Made by a program: the position numbers and the translations under genes
Part shown: positions 9,308 to 19,308 of the stretch, one piece after another
Layout of the letters: each line of letters starts with the position of its first letter
How positions within the stretch are numbered: position 1 is the first letter of the stretch
The notes under the pieces: model-generated
Database searches by the model: none
The model's input: only the letters and a program-made list of their open reading frames with translations
Told to the model about the DNA's origin: nothing
From: Granulicella mallensis MP5ACTX8
GTDB lineage: Bacteria; Acidobacteriota; Terriglobia; Terriglobales; Acidobacteriaceae
Reading direction: 5' to 3'
NCBI RefSeq assembly: GCF_000178955.2
Contig: NC_016631.1
Coordinates: 868,001-932,000 of the forward strand
DNA length: 64,000 bases

Positions 9308-9404
9308 GCGATATACCCATCGCAAGATTTCGCTCGCAGATTCTTGCGAGCCAGCAGTACCCAGTATTTTAGGCAATCCATAGATGCGCGAAGAAGGCAC
9401 AGCA

Positions 9405-10058
9405 ATGGCAGATGAGTTGAATCCGGAAGAGCAGATTACCCCGGAAGAGCAGAACGTCGAGCAGAATCTCGAGGCTGCCGCACCCGCGGGCGAGCCGGAA
9501 GCTGATGCCCCTGCGGTGAATGAGAACTTCAAGTGGTACATCATTCACGCCTACTCCGGCTTTGAGCGCAAGGTCAAGGAGTCGCTGCAGAGCCGCGTCG
9601 CCGCCTATCACCTTGAGGATCGCGTCGGACGCATCGAGATTCCGACCGAGCCGACCACCGAGCTGCGCAACGGCAAGAAGTACACCATCGATCGTGTCTT
9701 CCTTCCCGGCTACGTCTTCGTCGAGATGGCTCTCGACAACGATCTCTGGCACGTGGTGAAGAACACGCCGCGCGTCACTGGATTTTTGCAGACGGGCGAT
9801 CAGCCCAACGCTCTCTCCGAGGCCGAAGTCAACGCGATGCTGAATCGCTCCGACGCGACCAAGGAAAAGCCGAAGCTCAAGATGAAGTTCTCCAAGGGCG
9901 AACAGGTACGCATTACCGAAGGCCCCTTTGCGAACTTCAACGGCGCTGTCGACGACATCAACGAAGACAAGCAGACGCTCAAGGTCATGGTCAGCATCTT
10001 CGGACGCCCGACACCGACCGAGGTTTCGTTCTCGAACGTTGAGAAGTCCGAGGAGTAG
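9405..10058 (+). CDS. nusG: Transcription termination/antitermination factor NusG
   Basis: 217 residues from the ATG at 9405, chosen because GAAGG lies 7 bases upstream; an in-frame ATG at 9384 would add 7 residues. An acidic N-terminal tail (about 40 residues) precedes the NGN domain (KWYIIHAYSGFERKVKESL, with FLPGYVFVEM) and the C-terminal KOW domain (FSKGEQVRITEGPFANFNGAV). NusG links RNA polymerase to Rho or to the ribosome. Expected place between secE and rplK. Confidence 0.97.
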   Translation: MADELNPEEQITPEEQNVEQNLEAAAPAGEPEADAPAVNENFKWYIIHAYSGFERKVKESLQSRVAAYHLEDRVGRIEIPTEPTTELRNGKKYTIDRVFLPGYVFVEMALDNDLWHVVKNTPRVTGFLQTGDQPNALSEAEVNAMLNRSDATKEKPKLKMKFSKGEQVRITEGPFANFNGAVDDINEDKQTLKVMVSIFGRPTPTEVSFSNVEKSEE

Positions 10059-10203
10059 CACACAAGTTTTGCAATAGGTTTTGGGAGCTTTCAGCCCAAT
10101 CAGTTTTGGGAGTCACAGCCCGGCCGCTTCACCGGACCTTCTAACTCCCCGCAGTACAAAATCATGCGTGGTTCAGCCACGTAACATTTAGAAGGATACG
10201 AAC

Positions 10204-10641
10204 ATGGCACCGAAGAAAATCACTGGATACGTCAAGCTCCAGATCACAGCCGGCAAAGCGACGCCGGCTCCCCCGGTTGGCCCCGCGCTCGGTCAGGCTC
10301 AGGTCAACATCATGGAGTTCTGCAAGCAGTTCAACGAGCGCACCAGCAAGGATCCCAATGTCACCGGCATGACGGTTCCGGTCGTCATCACCGTGTACGC
10401 CGACCGTACGTTCAGCTTCATCACCAAGACGCCTCCGGCGCCGGTGTTGCTGCTCAAGGCTGCGGGCATTGAGAAGGGTTCGGGCACGCCGAACAAGGAC
10501 AAGAAGGGCAAAGTCACTGAGAAGCAGATTCTCGATATTGCCAAGGTCAAGATGCCGGACATGAACGCGAACACGGTCGAGGCTGCTGCAAAGACCATTC
10601 GTGGCACCGCGCGCTCGATGGGTATCGACGTCGTCGCGTAA
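10204..10641 (+). CDS. rplK: 50S ribosomal protein L11
   Basis: 145 residues, normal length. Conserved blocks: [21 protein letters not shown] at the N-terminus (stringent-response, thiopeptide and release-factor binding surface) and the rRNA-binding C-terminal domain ending [19 protein letters not shown] precedes the ATG at 10204. In most bacteria rplA follows at once; here a long hairpin follows and rplA is about 21.7 kb away. Confidence 0.98.
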   Translation: MAPKKITGYVKLQITAGKATPAPPVGPALGQAQVNIMEFCKQFNERTSKDPNVTGMTVPVVITVYADRTFSFITKTPPAPVLLLKAAGIEKGSGTPNKDKKGKVTEKQILDIAKVKMPDMNANTVEAAAKTIRGTARSMGIDVVA

Positions 10642-10672
10642 GCGGCAGCTTACAACCTGACTCAAGGTTCTC

Positions 10673-10737
10673 GAAGGAGGATGTGGGAGTAGTTGGTAAC
10701 GGATCTTCCGTTGCCGATTGCTCCTGCATCCTCCTTC
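10673..10737 (+). terminator. Long interrupted palindrome after rplK
   Basis: Outer arms GAAGGAGGATG (10673-10683) and CATCCTCCTTC (10727-10737), a middle GGAG/CTCC pair and an inner AACGGA/TCCGTT stem make one long hairpin starting 31 bases after the rplK stop, followed by TCTGTTTG. It probably ends the tuf-to-rplK transcript and marks the point where the ribosomal cluster is interrupted. Confidence 0.75.
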
Positions 10738-10797
10738 TCTGTTTGAGCCGAAGGGCAACGAGTCTCTACCTGTGAGGTTGGTGTGATCCAATTTGCT

Positions 10798-12117
10798 CTA
10801 ATGGATCAGGTAACCGTTGACGTAGTCGATCAGGTGCTTGCGATGATGGGCGCGATACTCGGGATAGTCTGAGCGGATGCCGGCATCCGCGGCATTGATG
10901 GCGATCCAGGCTCCGAGGGCGTTAGCCGCTTCAAGTTTTCGGAGATTACTGATCGAAGGATCGAGGTTGGTTTCGAGAAGCGTACCGGCCTTGAGCTTCG
11001 AGTCGATGTCGGAGAGCATAGCGCGCAGGGCCTCGTGTTCTTCGGCGATGGTATGTTGATACCCACTGGGGTGAACAACCGCATTCGCGTCCGAGGCTCC
11101 GGCAACGATGGTCTGGTTGAGGGTGCGAGCGCCATGAGCGACGCGGTATTGCTGGTACACAATCCAGGAAGACCGGCCATCTTTGGTAGAGGCTTCAAGT
11201 TCAGAATCAATCTTGAGTACGCCGTCAGGTGTGTTGAATTCAGGGCGCGTGATAGCAGGCTTCACGAGTTGATGGCCTGTGCGTTGTGCCCATTGACCGA
11301 GTTCGAGGAAGGGCGGCGTTGCATACGGCTCGGCGACGATGGCTTCCACAAACTTCTCGCGTGAGCCGATGGGATCGCCTGTCTGGAAGAGTGCATCGCC
11401 CCAGTAGCGGTAGGCGGTTTCACGGTCTGGGTCAATGGCGATAGCTTTGGCAAACCAGATACCAGCATCGGTACCGTTCTTGAGTCGAAAGTAAGTGTCT
11501 CCCGCGTAGAGGGCGGCGTCGTACCAGGCAGGATCGAGGGCCTCGGCCTGTGTGTAAAGTTGGACGGCAGCAGCCCAGTCAGATCGTCCGAAGGCGGCCT
11601 CGGCCTGATGAAAGACAGCTTGCGCGTCCGGTTTGCCTGCATAGGTGTAGCCCACGGTGAGGGGAATGCCGGCGATGATGCCCCCCACAAACGTCTTGGT
11701 ATTGGCAGAGAGCACCGTGCGAACGTAGGCACTGTTATCACCCAGAGACTGGGCACGTTTGAGCTCATTGATCGCCTGGAGGCGGAGCTTCGACTGGGCG
11801 GCAGGATCCGAGAGAGTAGCTTGTTTGGCAAGAAGCCCGGCACCGTGGCGCTCGGCGAAGACAGCCACCGTTGGGTCCTGACGGCAGAGATCTTCATAGA
11901 GGGGAAGGGCTTCCAAAGGCTTTTGTGCGAGGAAGAGTTCGTTCGCCTGCTTGCGCTCGGAATCGAAGTTGGGTTCATGGTGTACTACGGATATCGATGG
12001 AGTTTGAGGGGCAACCTGGGCCTGGAGGGTTGAAGAGGCCATGGCGAGGAAGATGAGACTGGAACGCATCATGCTTCTGAGAGACTCCTTAGCCGGGATC
12101 GAGTGCCGCCGGTTCAT
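10798..12117 (-). CDS. Exported tetratricopeptide-repeat protein
   Basis: 439 residues; an internal Met at position 16 or 17 (MMRSSLIFLAMASSTLQAQ) may be the true start and gives a clean signal peptide. Residues about 170-290 contain TPR-like helix pairs (WAAAVQLYTQAEALDPAWYDAALYAGDTYF, GIWFAKAIAIDPDRETAYRYWGDALF). The C-terminal third is unassigned. TPR proteins mediate protein contacts; the partner is unknown. It faces rplK tail to tail across the 10673 hairpin. Confidence 0.75.
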   Translation of the reverse strand: MNRRHSIPAKESLRSMMRSSLIFLAMASSTLQAQVAPQTPSISVVHHEPNFDSERKQANELFLAQKPLEALPLYEDLCRQDPTVAVFAERHGAGLLAKQATLSDPAAQSKLRLQAINELKRAQSLGDNSAYVRTVLSANTKTFVGGIIAGIPLTVGYTYAGKPDAQAVFHQAEAAFGRSDWAAAVQLYTQAEALDPAWYDAALYAGDTYFRLKNGTDAGIWFAKAIAIDPDRETAYRYWGDALFQTGDPIGSREKFVEAIVAEPYATPPFLELGQWAQRTGHQLVKPAITRPEFNTPDGVLKIDSELEASTKDGRSSWIVYQQYRVAHGARTLNQTIVAGASDANAVVHPSGYQHTIAEEHEALRAMLSDIDSKLKAGTLLETNLDPSISNLRKLEAANALGAWIAINAADAGIRSDYPEYRAHHRKHLIDYVNGYLIH

Positions 12118-12421
12118 TATAGGGGGAGTCTGAGGGTCTCATCTCTGGTTGAAGGTCTTTCGTCTTTCAGCTAACTCCTTCGTCGCCGGCAAACAGGAAT
12201 CACTGAAATTCATAGAGCCATTTCAAAGAGCTCGTCAGCGGGGAGGCACTGTCGCTTCCGGGAAGACGACTTACCGGTACTCATCCGAACCTTGATGAGC
12301 GCATTGACGATTTATCATTCGCCCAGGATGGGAGGCAGTAAAGTAAACGCGTTGGTGACGATTGGGGCTCGAAGCGCGATGAGTGATACTTGCTGTAGAC
12401 ATCCTCGGGAGGTATGCATTG
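12118..12421. other. Divergent intergenic region between TPR protein and arylsulfatase
   Basis: About 300 bases between divergent genes. No gene is supported. It must carry promoters for both. A GGGAGG ribosome-binding site at 12408-12413 points to a TTG start for the sulfatase. I see no clear operator. Confidence 0.5.
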
Positions 12422-14758
12422 TTGAAGTACAAATCCACATTGCTGCTCTGTGCATTGGCGGCGAGCGGTATGTCTATGTCTCCGGCGCTTGATGCTCAGG
12501 CGCCAGACCGGTCAGTTCTGCCGATTCAGCCAGCGCCCTTCAGAGGAACAATCAGAAGTAGCTTTACAAGCTCTACCGGCGTGCCTCCGCCGGTCATCCG
12601 ACCACCAGAAGGTGCGCCCAACGTTCTGGTGGTGCTGATGGATGACGCGGGTTATGGGCAATGCGGTACTTTCGGCGGGCTCATCCCGACGCCGACCCTG
12701 GACGCGCTTGCCTCGTCGGGCCTCCGCTACGATCGTTTTCACGTCACTGCGCTTTGCTCGCCCAGCAGGGCCGCCTTGCTGACAGGCCGGAATCACCATG
12801 CTGTGGGAATGGGCACAATTACAAACCTTGCAACCGACTTCCCCGGATACACAGGAGCTATACCGAAGAGTGCCGCTCTTCTGCCTCAAGTGCTACAGAT
12901 GAACGGCTATGCCACCGCGGCTTTCGGGAAGTGGCATTTGATTCCTGAGAATGAGGACACGCCTTCGGGGCCGTTCGATCATTGGCCCACACGGCAAGGG
13001 TTTGACGAGTATTACGGTTTTCTGAACGGCGAAACGGATCAGTGGTTTCCAGAGCTTACATCCGGCACTCAGCCAGTGGAGATGATTCCACCGCCGGGCA
13101 GAAGAGCTGATTTCACCCTGAACGAAGACCTTGCCGATCATGCGATCCGCTGGATCAAGTCTGAAAAGTCGTTAGCGCCGGACAAGCCGTTCTTCGTATA
13201 CTTCGCGCCCGGGGCAACACATGCGCCGCTTCAGGCTCCAAAGATGTGGATCGACATGTTCCGAGGCAAGTTCGATATGGGGTGGGACCGATATCGTGAG
13301 CTTGTCTTTGACCGCCAGAAGGCATTGGGGGTGATTCCTGCTGACGCGAAGTTGACACCGCGCCCGAAGGAGATTCCCGCATGGGATTCGCTTACCCCCG
13401 ATCAGAAAAAGGTTGCCGCCCGGCTGATGGAGGTGTTTGCGGGCTTCATGGCGCAGACCGATCATGAGGTCGGGCGCGTGATTCAGGCTATTCACGACAC
13501 AGGCCAGTTCGACAATACGCTGATCTTTTTTATCGCCGGTGACAATGGCGCAAGTTTGGAAGGCGGCCTGAATGGAACAGCCAATGGGATGGCTGCGATC
13601 AATGGCGTCCCCGAATCCACCGATGACGTCTTGAAACTGCTGGACCAACTTGGCGGTCCCACAACGACGCCACATTATCCTGTCGGCTGGGCGTGGGCTG
13701 GGAACACCCCGTTTCAGTGGGGAAAACGAATAGGCTCACATCTTGGCGGTACTCGCGACCCTCTGGTCGTGTCCTGGCCGAAGGGAATTCACGATCACGG
13801 CGGAATACGTGAACAGTTTGAAGACCTTACCGATGTAACTCCAACGATTCTCGATGCCGCACATGTTCCAGTCCCCGTTGAGGTAAATGGCGTCAAGCAG
13901 CAACGGATGGATGGTATCAGCATGTTACCTACGTTTGCCTCCGCGTCAGCACCCGGTCTGCGCACAAGGCAGTACTTCGAAATGCTGGGAAATCGAGCGA
14001 TCTACAACGACGGGTGGATGGCGGCGTCCTCGAGTGGCCTGCTTCCGTGGGTATACACGAATCAGCCTCCTCCAGACCCAAATTCCCGGCCATGGGAGCT
14101 GTATCACCTGAGTCAGGACTATTCCGAAGCGGACAATGTAGCCTCGCAACATCCCGAAAAGGTTGCCGAACTTGCCACGATCTTTGACGCCGAGGCAAAG
14201 AAGAACAATGTCTATCCTCTGGATCCCAGGTTCGGAGGCAGGCAGCCTCGACCGGAAGGCAGACATTTCACGTACTTTACGAACACAGGACACCTGTATC
14301 TTTCACTTACACCTGCCTATGAGAATCATTCTCATAAAATTACGGCTTATCTGAATATTCCCAGCGGCGGCGCGAACGGTGTTCTTATGGCCGACGGCTC
14401 AAAGAATGGGGGCTTCAGTCTCTTCCTAAAGGATGGGAGACCGACGTACACGTATAACTACTTCAAACGTCACGTGACTACGTTGTCCTCACCTCAACCA
14501 CTTCAGCCGGGTCGAGCTAAAGTGACATTGGAGTTTGCCTCCGACGGGCACGGCCCAGGCAAAGGTGCGAACGTTACGTTATTCGTGAACGATAAGCCCG
14601 TGGCGGCAGGCAGACTGCCCGAAACGGTTAAAATGGCGTTCTCGTTCGAAGATACGTTCGATATCGGCGAGGATACTGCATCGCCCGTTGGAGACTACGA
14701 GGGGCCCTTCCCGTTTACCGGCACCATCGAGCATATCGATCTGGATATTGAGCCCTAG
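12422..14758 (+). CDS. Secreted arylsulfatase (sulfatase family S1)
   Basis: 778 residues from the TTG at 12422 (TTG 12419 equally possible), chosen because GGGAGG lies 8-9 bases upstream and the product then starts with a signal peptide (KYKSTLLLCALAASGMSMSPALDAQA). The catalytic signature CSPSR (residues 112-116, within LCSPSRAALLTGR) has the Cys converted to formylglycine in the family; the metal-binding DD (VLMDDAGYG) is at about 74-75. Length and the extra C-terminal beta-domain match AtsA-type arylsulfatases of ~750-790 residues. It hydrolyses sulfate esters, probably in the periplasm. A longer frame from the GTG at 12383 lacks a good ribosome site. No formylglycine-generating enzyme is nearby. 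Confidence 0.93.
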   Translation: MKYKSTLLLCALAASGMSMSPALDAQAPDRSVLPIQPAPFRGTIRSSFTSSTGVPPPVIRPPEGAPNVLVVLMDDAGYGQCGTFGGLIPTPTLDALASSGLRYDRFHVTALCSPSRAALLTGRNHHAVGMGTITNLATDFPGYTGAIPKSAALLPQVLQMNGYATAAFGKWHLIPENEDTPSGPFDHWPTRQGFDEYYGFLNGETDQWFPELTSGTQPVEMIPPPGRRADFTLNEDLADHAIRWIKSEKSLAPDKPFFVYFAPGATHAPLQAPKMWIDMFRGKFDMGWDRYRELVFDRQKALGVIPADAKLTPRPKEIPAWDSLTPDQKKVAARLMEVFAGFMAQTDHEVGRVIQAIHDTGQFDNTLIFFIAGDNGASLEGGLNGTANGMAAINGVPESTDDVLKLLDQLGGPTTTPHYPVGWAWAGNTPFQWGKRIGSHLGGTRDPLVVSWPKGIHDHGGIREQFEDLTDVTPTILDAAHVPVPVEVNGVKQQRMDGISMLPTFASASAPGLRTRQYFEMLGNRAIYNDGWMAASSSGLLPWVYTNQPPPDPNSRPWELYHLSQDYSEADNVASQHPEKVAELATIFDAEAKKNNVYPLDPRFGGRQPRPEGRHFTYFTNTGHLYLSLTPAYENHSHKITAYLNIPSGGANGVLMADGSKNGGFSLFLKDGRPTYTYNYFKRHVTTLSSPQPLQPGRAKVTLEFASDGHGPGKGANVTLFVNDKPVAAGRLPETVKMAFSFEDTFDIGEDTASPVGDYEGPFPFTGTIEHIDLDIEP

Positions 14759-15029
14759 TTGATAGAGCAAGATTTTAGTCTTGTCGTGAACAGGCCAATG
14801 CACTCACCGATGTCGGTTTACGCTTCCGCGTCTGGATAGGTAAAGAGAAACGCTCTTCTTTTTACTTGAACTCCCAGATTGTTGGCAGGTCGGAAAAGCT
14901 GATGGCGCTGTTTCCGATCAGTACGTCATCCAGTAACTTGCGATCACTTGAAACACTCGGGCCTCGATGGCAAGGTGCAGCGTTTTGAATAAACTGACGG
15001 AGATGGAGTAAGAGCGTGGAGGTGATGCC

Positions 15030-15542
15030 GTGCATGCCTTTGACATGCGAGCTTTGCATGCGGCACTCGATGACGAGCGACGCGCCCGGGGCTTGAGCTG
15101 GGAAGAACTCACCGCAGAGATCAATGTGCCTTTCAAGGGCACGACTTCGATCCCTATCAGCCTAAGCACGATAAGAGGTATGTCGAAGAAACGCTCTGTA
15201 ACAAGTGCTGTTGTGCTTCAGGTTCTGCGATGGCTCGATCGCTCTCCTGAGAGCTTCCTGTCGGAACGGTTGGGGCAGTCGAACCCTGAGGAGAGACTGC
15301 CGGATGCGGGTGCCTCCCGGATTCTGCGCTTTGATACGCAGGCGATGTATGCGGCGCTCGACGAGGAGCGTCATCGGCGAAATCTGACATGGAAACAGCT
15401 TGTGGCTGAGTTGCCGGGATTTACGCAAAGCATGGTCGCAAATCTTGCTGAAGGACCGCTCATCGGGTTCCCGCGTGTGATGATCCTTACGCAGTGGCTG
15501 AAGCGCCCTGCGGCTACCTTCGTGCGCGTTCGGGGTCGGTAG
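15030..15542 (+). CDS. Protein with two tandem HTH-like domains
   Basis: 170 residues made of an internal duplication: residues 1-80 and 95-165 both start with FDxxAxxAALDxERxxRxLxWxxLxAE and end with a [LV]xxLxWLxRxPxxF-type helix. Each half resembles an XRE/Cro-type helix-turn-helix. It may be a DNA-binding regulator acting as a pseudo-dimer within one chain, but no target is known. It is flanked by the arylsulfatase and, convergent, the retropepsin-like gene. The second half has lost the STIRGMSKKR-type stretch. Confidence 0.65.
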   Translation: MHAFDMRALHAALDDERRARGLSWEELTAEINVPFKGTTSIPISLSTIRGMSKKRSVTSAVVLQVLRWLDRSPESFLSERLGQSNPEERLPDAGASRILRFDTQAMYAALDEERHRRNLTWKQLVAELPGFTQSMVANLAEGPLIGFPRVMILTQWLKRPAATFVRVRGR

Positions 15543-15582
15543 ATCTCATTTGTGTCAATCCAATCTTTGAGCGACCGAGATC

Positions 15583-16833
15583 CTAAAGCATATTCCTTAG
15601 AGTTACTTTGAAATTCCGCACGATGTTATCTCGCTTCACCGTGAGGCGCACGATTGTTCCCGCTGGCTGCAGGAAGGCAGGATCATTTTGTTCAAGTGGA
15701 TCGCCGCTGGGCACATGGCCATCGATCTGCAGGATTACATCTCCGACCTTCAATCCTGCAATATCGGAGGGGCTCCCCGGAAGTATGGTCACGATCTTCT
15801 GGTCCTGGATGATTGAATCTGTCACGATGCCCGCACGGTTGAAGATCCCGGGTTTACCCCAGTTGGAGTTTTTCTCCAGGTAGAGCATGCCATGTGTGCA
15901 GTCCAGCACGACATTGAATTGCCGAAGCAGACCCGTTCCAATATTGCCGTCATTCTTATTCCCTGGACTCATAGAGCCATCGAGGAGCAGGGAAATCACA
16001 TCATCTACCTCTGCGCGGCCGATGCGGAGTGTGCCAAGTCGGGCGTAGTAGGCCGTCGGCATTGGACCTGCGGCGCCTGACCCGGAATAGCCGTGATAGT
16101 GTGCCTGCAATCGGTGTACAAGATCGTTCTTCTTCACAAATCCCGGTTCCATCACCAGGCTGGCTTCGTTCCCTGTATCGAGGGTGAAGATTCCATCTGC
16201 CCCGGCCACACTTCCGCGTACCTCCAGCTCTCGGTCTACAACTTTCAAGGGCATCTTCATGCCGGGGCCAGAGTATGCAAACGAGGCTGGATCGCTAAAT
16301 GTAAGTTGTTGATGTTCGTAATCGATCTTGATCGCAAGTCTGCTCCACAGTTCGTAGCCCACCGCGCCGGCCAGATTGCTACGATGCTCCCACGGAAGGG
16401 CCATGACATAGAACGTCTGGTTATGCAGGACAAGACCAGCAATCTGTAGAGTTTCGACCCGTGCTCTGCGTACGGTGGCATAGCCGCCTGCTGCAGCTAC
16501 TTGTAGAGGGGCACCTTCTACCTGCAATCCCAATAGCTGTGCCGTCTCAGCGCTCAAAATATTGACACCTGCTCCCGTATCGAAGAGGAGCGTGAAAGGG
16601 CCACGTCCGTTAATTTGAGCATTGAACTCAACTCCGTCCTTTGAGGGGACCATGATCGAAGAGGGCATCTCGAAGTCCCGGCGGATTGGGGCTGCCGAGG
16701 AGCTGCTTTGTGCAACTCCGGCACCAAGACTCATGAGCGCGAAGATTGAGATTACAACGGCTGAACGTTTCACGATCGATGGCCAACTCCAACTGGTTTT
16801 GTGAAGAATACCGGGGATACTTCCCTTATACAT
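15583..16833 (-). CDS. Exported retropepsin-like aspartic protease with PDZ domain
   Basis: 416 residues from the ATG at 16833; a start at 16869 would add 12. The N-terminal hydrophobic stretch (about 20-42) is a signal peptide or anchor. Two aspartic-protease half-sites occur: LLFDTGAG (about 83-89) and TLDTGNE (about 218-223), so it can form the two-lobed retropepsin-like fold in one chain. The last ~70 residues are a PDZ domain (IVTILPGSPSDIAGLKVGDVILQIDG). Such acidobacterial proteins are presumed periplasmic proteases; substrates unknown. Divergent from the acyltransferase gene. Confidence 0.85.
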   Translation of the reverse strand: MYKGSIPGILHKTSWSWPSIVKRSAVVISIFALMSLGAGVAQSSSSAAPIRRDFEMPSSIMVPSKDGVEFNAQINGRGPFTLLFDTGAGVNILSAETAQLLGLQVEGAPLQVAAAGGYATVRRARVETLQIAGLVLHNQTFYVMALPWEHRSNLAGAVGYELWSRLAIKIDYEHQQLTFSDPASFAYSGPGMKMPLKVVDRELEVRGSVAGADGIFTLDTGNEASLVMEPGFVKKNDLVHRLQAHYHGYSGSGAAGPMPTAYYARLGTLRIGRAEVDDVISLLLDGSMSPGNKNDGNIGTGLLRQFNVVLDCTHGMLYLEKNSNWGKPGIFNRAGIVTDSIIQDQKIVTILPGSPSDIAGLKVGDVILQIDGHVPSGDPLEQNDPAFLQPAGTIVRLTVKRDNIVRNFKVTLRNML

Positions 16834-17006
16834 CGTTCTGAATTTACCTCCCTCCTCAGCAGGGCGCATCGGCTTTGCTTTACGCGTAAGCCCAGTGGGG
16901 CAATGATGAAGAGAACCTGGTTTTTATTGTCTCGACTGGAGGTGGAGAGAGTCTGTATATTGGACAATCGATTGTCTTATACAACTTGCTTGAGATTGAG
17001 GCCGCA

Positions 17007-18227
17007 TTGGCGAAGCCTGATTTATCTCGGAATCTTTCACAGCATCCAGAGGCTGGAGATGCTCGCCTTCTTTCCCTCGACGCGTTTCGCGGCATGATCA
17101 TCGCGGGGATGATCCTCGTTACCGATCCCGGAACTTATAGCGCTGTCTATCCGCAGTTAATGCATGCCCAGTGGAACGGAGCTACGGCGACGGACATGAT
17201 CTTCCCGTCGTTCCTCGTGATCATCGGCGTTGCGATGACGTTCTCCTTTGCCTCGCGCATAGAGCGTGGCGCTGACCGGAGGCAGATCCTGTGGCATGTT
17301 CTTACCCGCAGCGTCCTCCTTATCTTTCTGGGGCTGCTGGTGAACGGATTCCCCGAGTACAACCTCCATACGATTCGCATTCCGGGAATTCTGCAGCGCA
17401 TTGCGCTGTGCTACTTTGCGGGTTCTCTCCTCTACCTGGCGGTGAGCGGGAAGAAGGATGCAAATACCGAGAGCCAGCGTTTGCGTAGAGGTACTGTGAT
17501 TGGAGCCGTGCTGGCTGGGCTGCTCGTTCTCTACTGGGTGTTGTTGAAGGGATATCCGGTTCCCGGCTTTGGGTCGGGAAGACTCGATTCTCTCGGCAAC
17601 GTCGCAGCCTATTTCGATCGGAAGATCTTTGGAGTACAGCACCTCTGGGCCTATGGACTTACGCCGGGTTATGGGGTGACGTTCGACCCTGAAGGACTTT
17701 TGTCGACATTGCCCGCACTGGCGACTTTGCTGTTCGGTGTGCTTGCCGGGGAGTGGCTGCGGACAAACCAGGCGCGCGGAAGGAAGGCCCTTGTGCTCGC
17801 AGTCGCAGGTGTTGCGTTGGTGCTGGTTGGCCTGGCGCTTAGCCCGTTGCTGCCGCTCAACAAGAAGATCCTGACCAGTACCTTTGCGATCTTTAGCGGG
17901 GGAGTGGCACTGCTGTTGTTCGCAGGTTTTTATTTTGTGCTCGATGTGAAGCGTTGGCGCCGCGGCGTAATGCCGCTCCTTGTCTTCGGTACGAATGCGA
18001 TCTTTGCTTTCGTGGTTTCCAGCATCATCACCACGTTATTAGATCGATGGCATCTGGCACTCGGCGATGGGACGCTCGTAAAGGCCCACCAGTGGTTGTA
18101 TGCCAAAGGATTCGCAACGTGGATGCAGCCCATCCATGCCTCGCTCGCTTATGCCGTGGTGATCGTTCTGGTGAACCTTGCGATCGTGTATCCGCTGTAT
18201 CGCAAGCGCATCTTCCTGCGAGTCTGA
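17007..18227 (+). CDS. NagX/HGSNAT-like transmembrane acyltransferase (DUF5009)
   Basis: 406 residues from the TTG at 17007, which has GAGG five bases upstream; a TTG at 16986 is also in frame. The conserved start SLDAFRGMIIAGMILV, then about ten transmembrane helices and the GNGxFPSFLVIIG-like stretch (DMIFPSFLVIIGVAMTFSF) match the heparan-alpha-glucosaminide N-acetyltransferase/NagX family, which moves acetyl groups from cytoplasmic acetyl-CoA to amino sugars across the membrane. It may modify N-acetylglucosamine-type sugars or cell-envelope glycans; substrate not known. Followed closely by a sugar permease and ribokinase. Confidence 0.85.
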   Translation: MAKPDLSRNLSQHPEAGDARLLSLDAFRGMIIAGMILVTDPGTYSAVYPQLMHAQWNGATATDMIFPSFLVIIGVAMTFSFASRIERGADRRQILWHVLTRSVLLIFLGLLVNGFPEYNLHTIRIPGILQRIALCYFAGSLLYLAVSGKKDANTESQRLRRGTVIGAVLAGLLVLYWVLLKGYPVPGFGSGRLDSLGNVAAYFDRKIFGVQHLWAYGLTPGYGVTFDPEGLLSTLPALATLLFGVLAGEWLRTNQARGRKALVLAVAGVALVLVGLALSPLLPLNKKILTSTFAIFSGGVALLLFAGFYFVLDVKRWRRGVMPLLVFGTNAIFAFVVSSIITTLLDRWHLALGDGTLVKAHQWLYAKGFATWMQPIHASLAYAVVIVLVNLAIVYPLYRKRIFLRV

Positions 18228-18320
18228 CATCTCCTGGTTGAATTCGGCATAATGGCTGTTCGTTGCGTGCGAAGGTGCGTGGCGTTACGAGACATTAGAT
18301 CTGAGCCGGAGCCCTGCCTC

Positions 18321-19301
18321 ATGTTCGTTCCTTCGACCTTCGCCGTCGCGCTGCTGATGACGGTCCTCAGCACGATCTGCTGGGGTTCGTTTGCCAATAC
18401 CTTCAAGGGCACGCGTAACTATCGCTTCGAGTTGTACTACTGGGACTACGGCCTCGGCATCTTCCTCATCTCGGTGGTGCTTGCGCTTACGATGGGCAGC
18501 CATGCCGGAGGGCCGACGGCGTTCTTCGCCAACCTTCATTCCGCTGACCCGCTCAATCTCTTCTACGCTGCGCTTGGCGGCTTCATCTTCAATATCGCGA
18601 ATGTACTGCTGATTGCAGGCATCGAGATCGTTGGACTGGCGATTGCCTTTCCTATCTCCATCGGCATTGCGCTGGTGGAGGGCGTGGTGATGAGCTACGC
18701 GCTGCAGCCGCGCGGCAATCTGACGCTGCTCTCCTGCGGGGTGCTGATGGCGCTGGTCGCGGTGATCCTCGTTGGCAAAGCTTATGGAGCGTTGCGCTCA
18801 GGCGAATCGAAGGTGTCGCGTCGTGGGGTGATTGTCTGCGTTATCTCCGGTCTGCTGATGGGGATCTTCGCGCCGTTCGTAACCCGCGCCATGACGCACG
18901 GCAACACGCTCACACCCTATACAACGGCCGTGTTTCTTACCCTCGGCGCGTTCCTGTGCTGCTTCGTCTTCAACCCGATCCTCATGCGCAAGCCTATCGT
19001 CGGTACGCCGGTTGCGGCGGGAGATTACTTTCGCGCGCCGATGTCGTATCACGCACTGGGTCTGCTGGGAGGCGCGATCTGGGGACTTGGCACGGTGTTC
19101 AACTTCGTCGCCGCAAGCCTGGTAGGGGTAGCGATTTCGTATGCTATTGGGCAGGCCTCGCCGATGGTCGCGTGCCTGTGGGGAGTGTTTGTTTGGAAGG
19201 AGTTTCGCGGCGCGAATGCGCGTGCCAAGGGGTATCTCACCGCTATGTTCGCGGCGTATGTCTTCGCGCTTATCCTGATAGCTCGTGCCTATGCGGCGTA
19301 A
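18321..19301 (+). CDS. Sugar permease of the GRP/RhaT-like drug/metabolite superfamily
   Basis: 326 residues from the ATG at 18321, GGAG nine bases upstream. Ten hydrophobic helices are visible, with the conserved start LLMTVLSTICWGSFANTFK and the GIALVEGVVMSYALQP and GGAIWGLGTVFNFVAA segments typical of GRP (glucose/ribose porter) and RhaT-like proteins. It probably imports a sugar by proton symport; the ribokinase next door makes ribose or another pentose plausible. A longer reading from 18252 adds a poorly conserved, Arg/Cys-rich extension and is rejected. Confidence 0.82.
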   Translation: MFVPSTFAVALLMTVLSTICWGSFANTFKGTRNYRFELYYWDYGLGIFLISVVLALTMGSHAGGPTAFFANLHSADPLNLFYAALGGFIFNIANVLLIAGIEIVGLAIAFPISIGIALVEGVVMSYALQPRGNLTLLSCGVLMALVAVILVGKAYGALRSGESKVSRRGVIVCVISGLLMGIFAPFVTRAMTHGNTLTPYTTAVFLTLGAFLCCFVFNPILMRKPIVGTPVAAGDYFRAPMSYHALGLLGGAIWGLGTVFNFVAASLVGVAISYAIGQASPMVACLWGVFVWKEFRGANARAKGYLTAMFAAYVFALILIARAYAA

Positions 19302-19308
19302 GTCTCTT

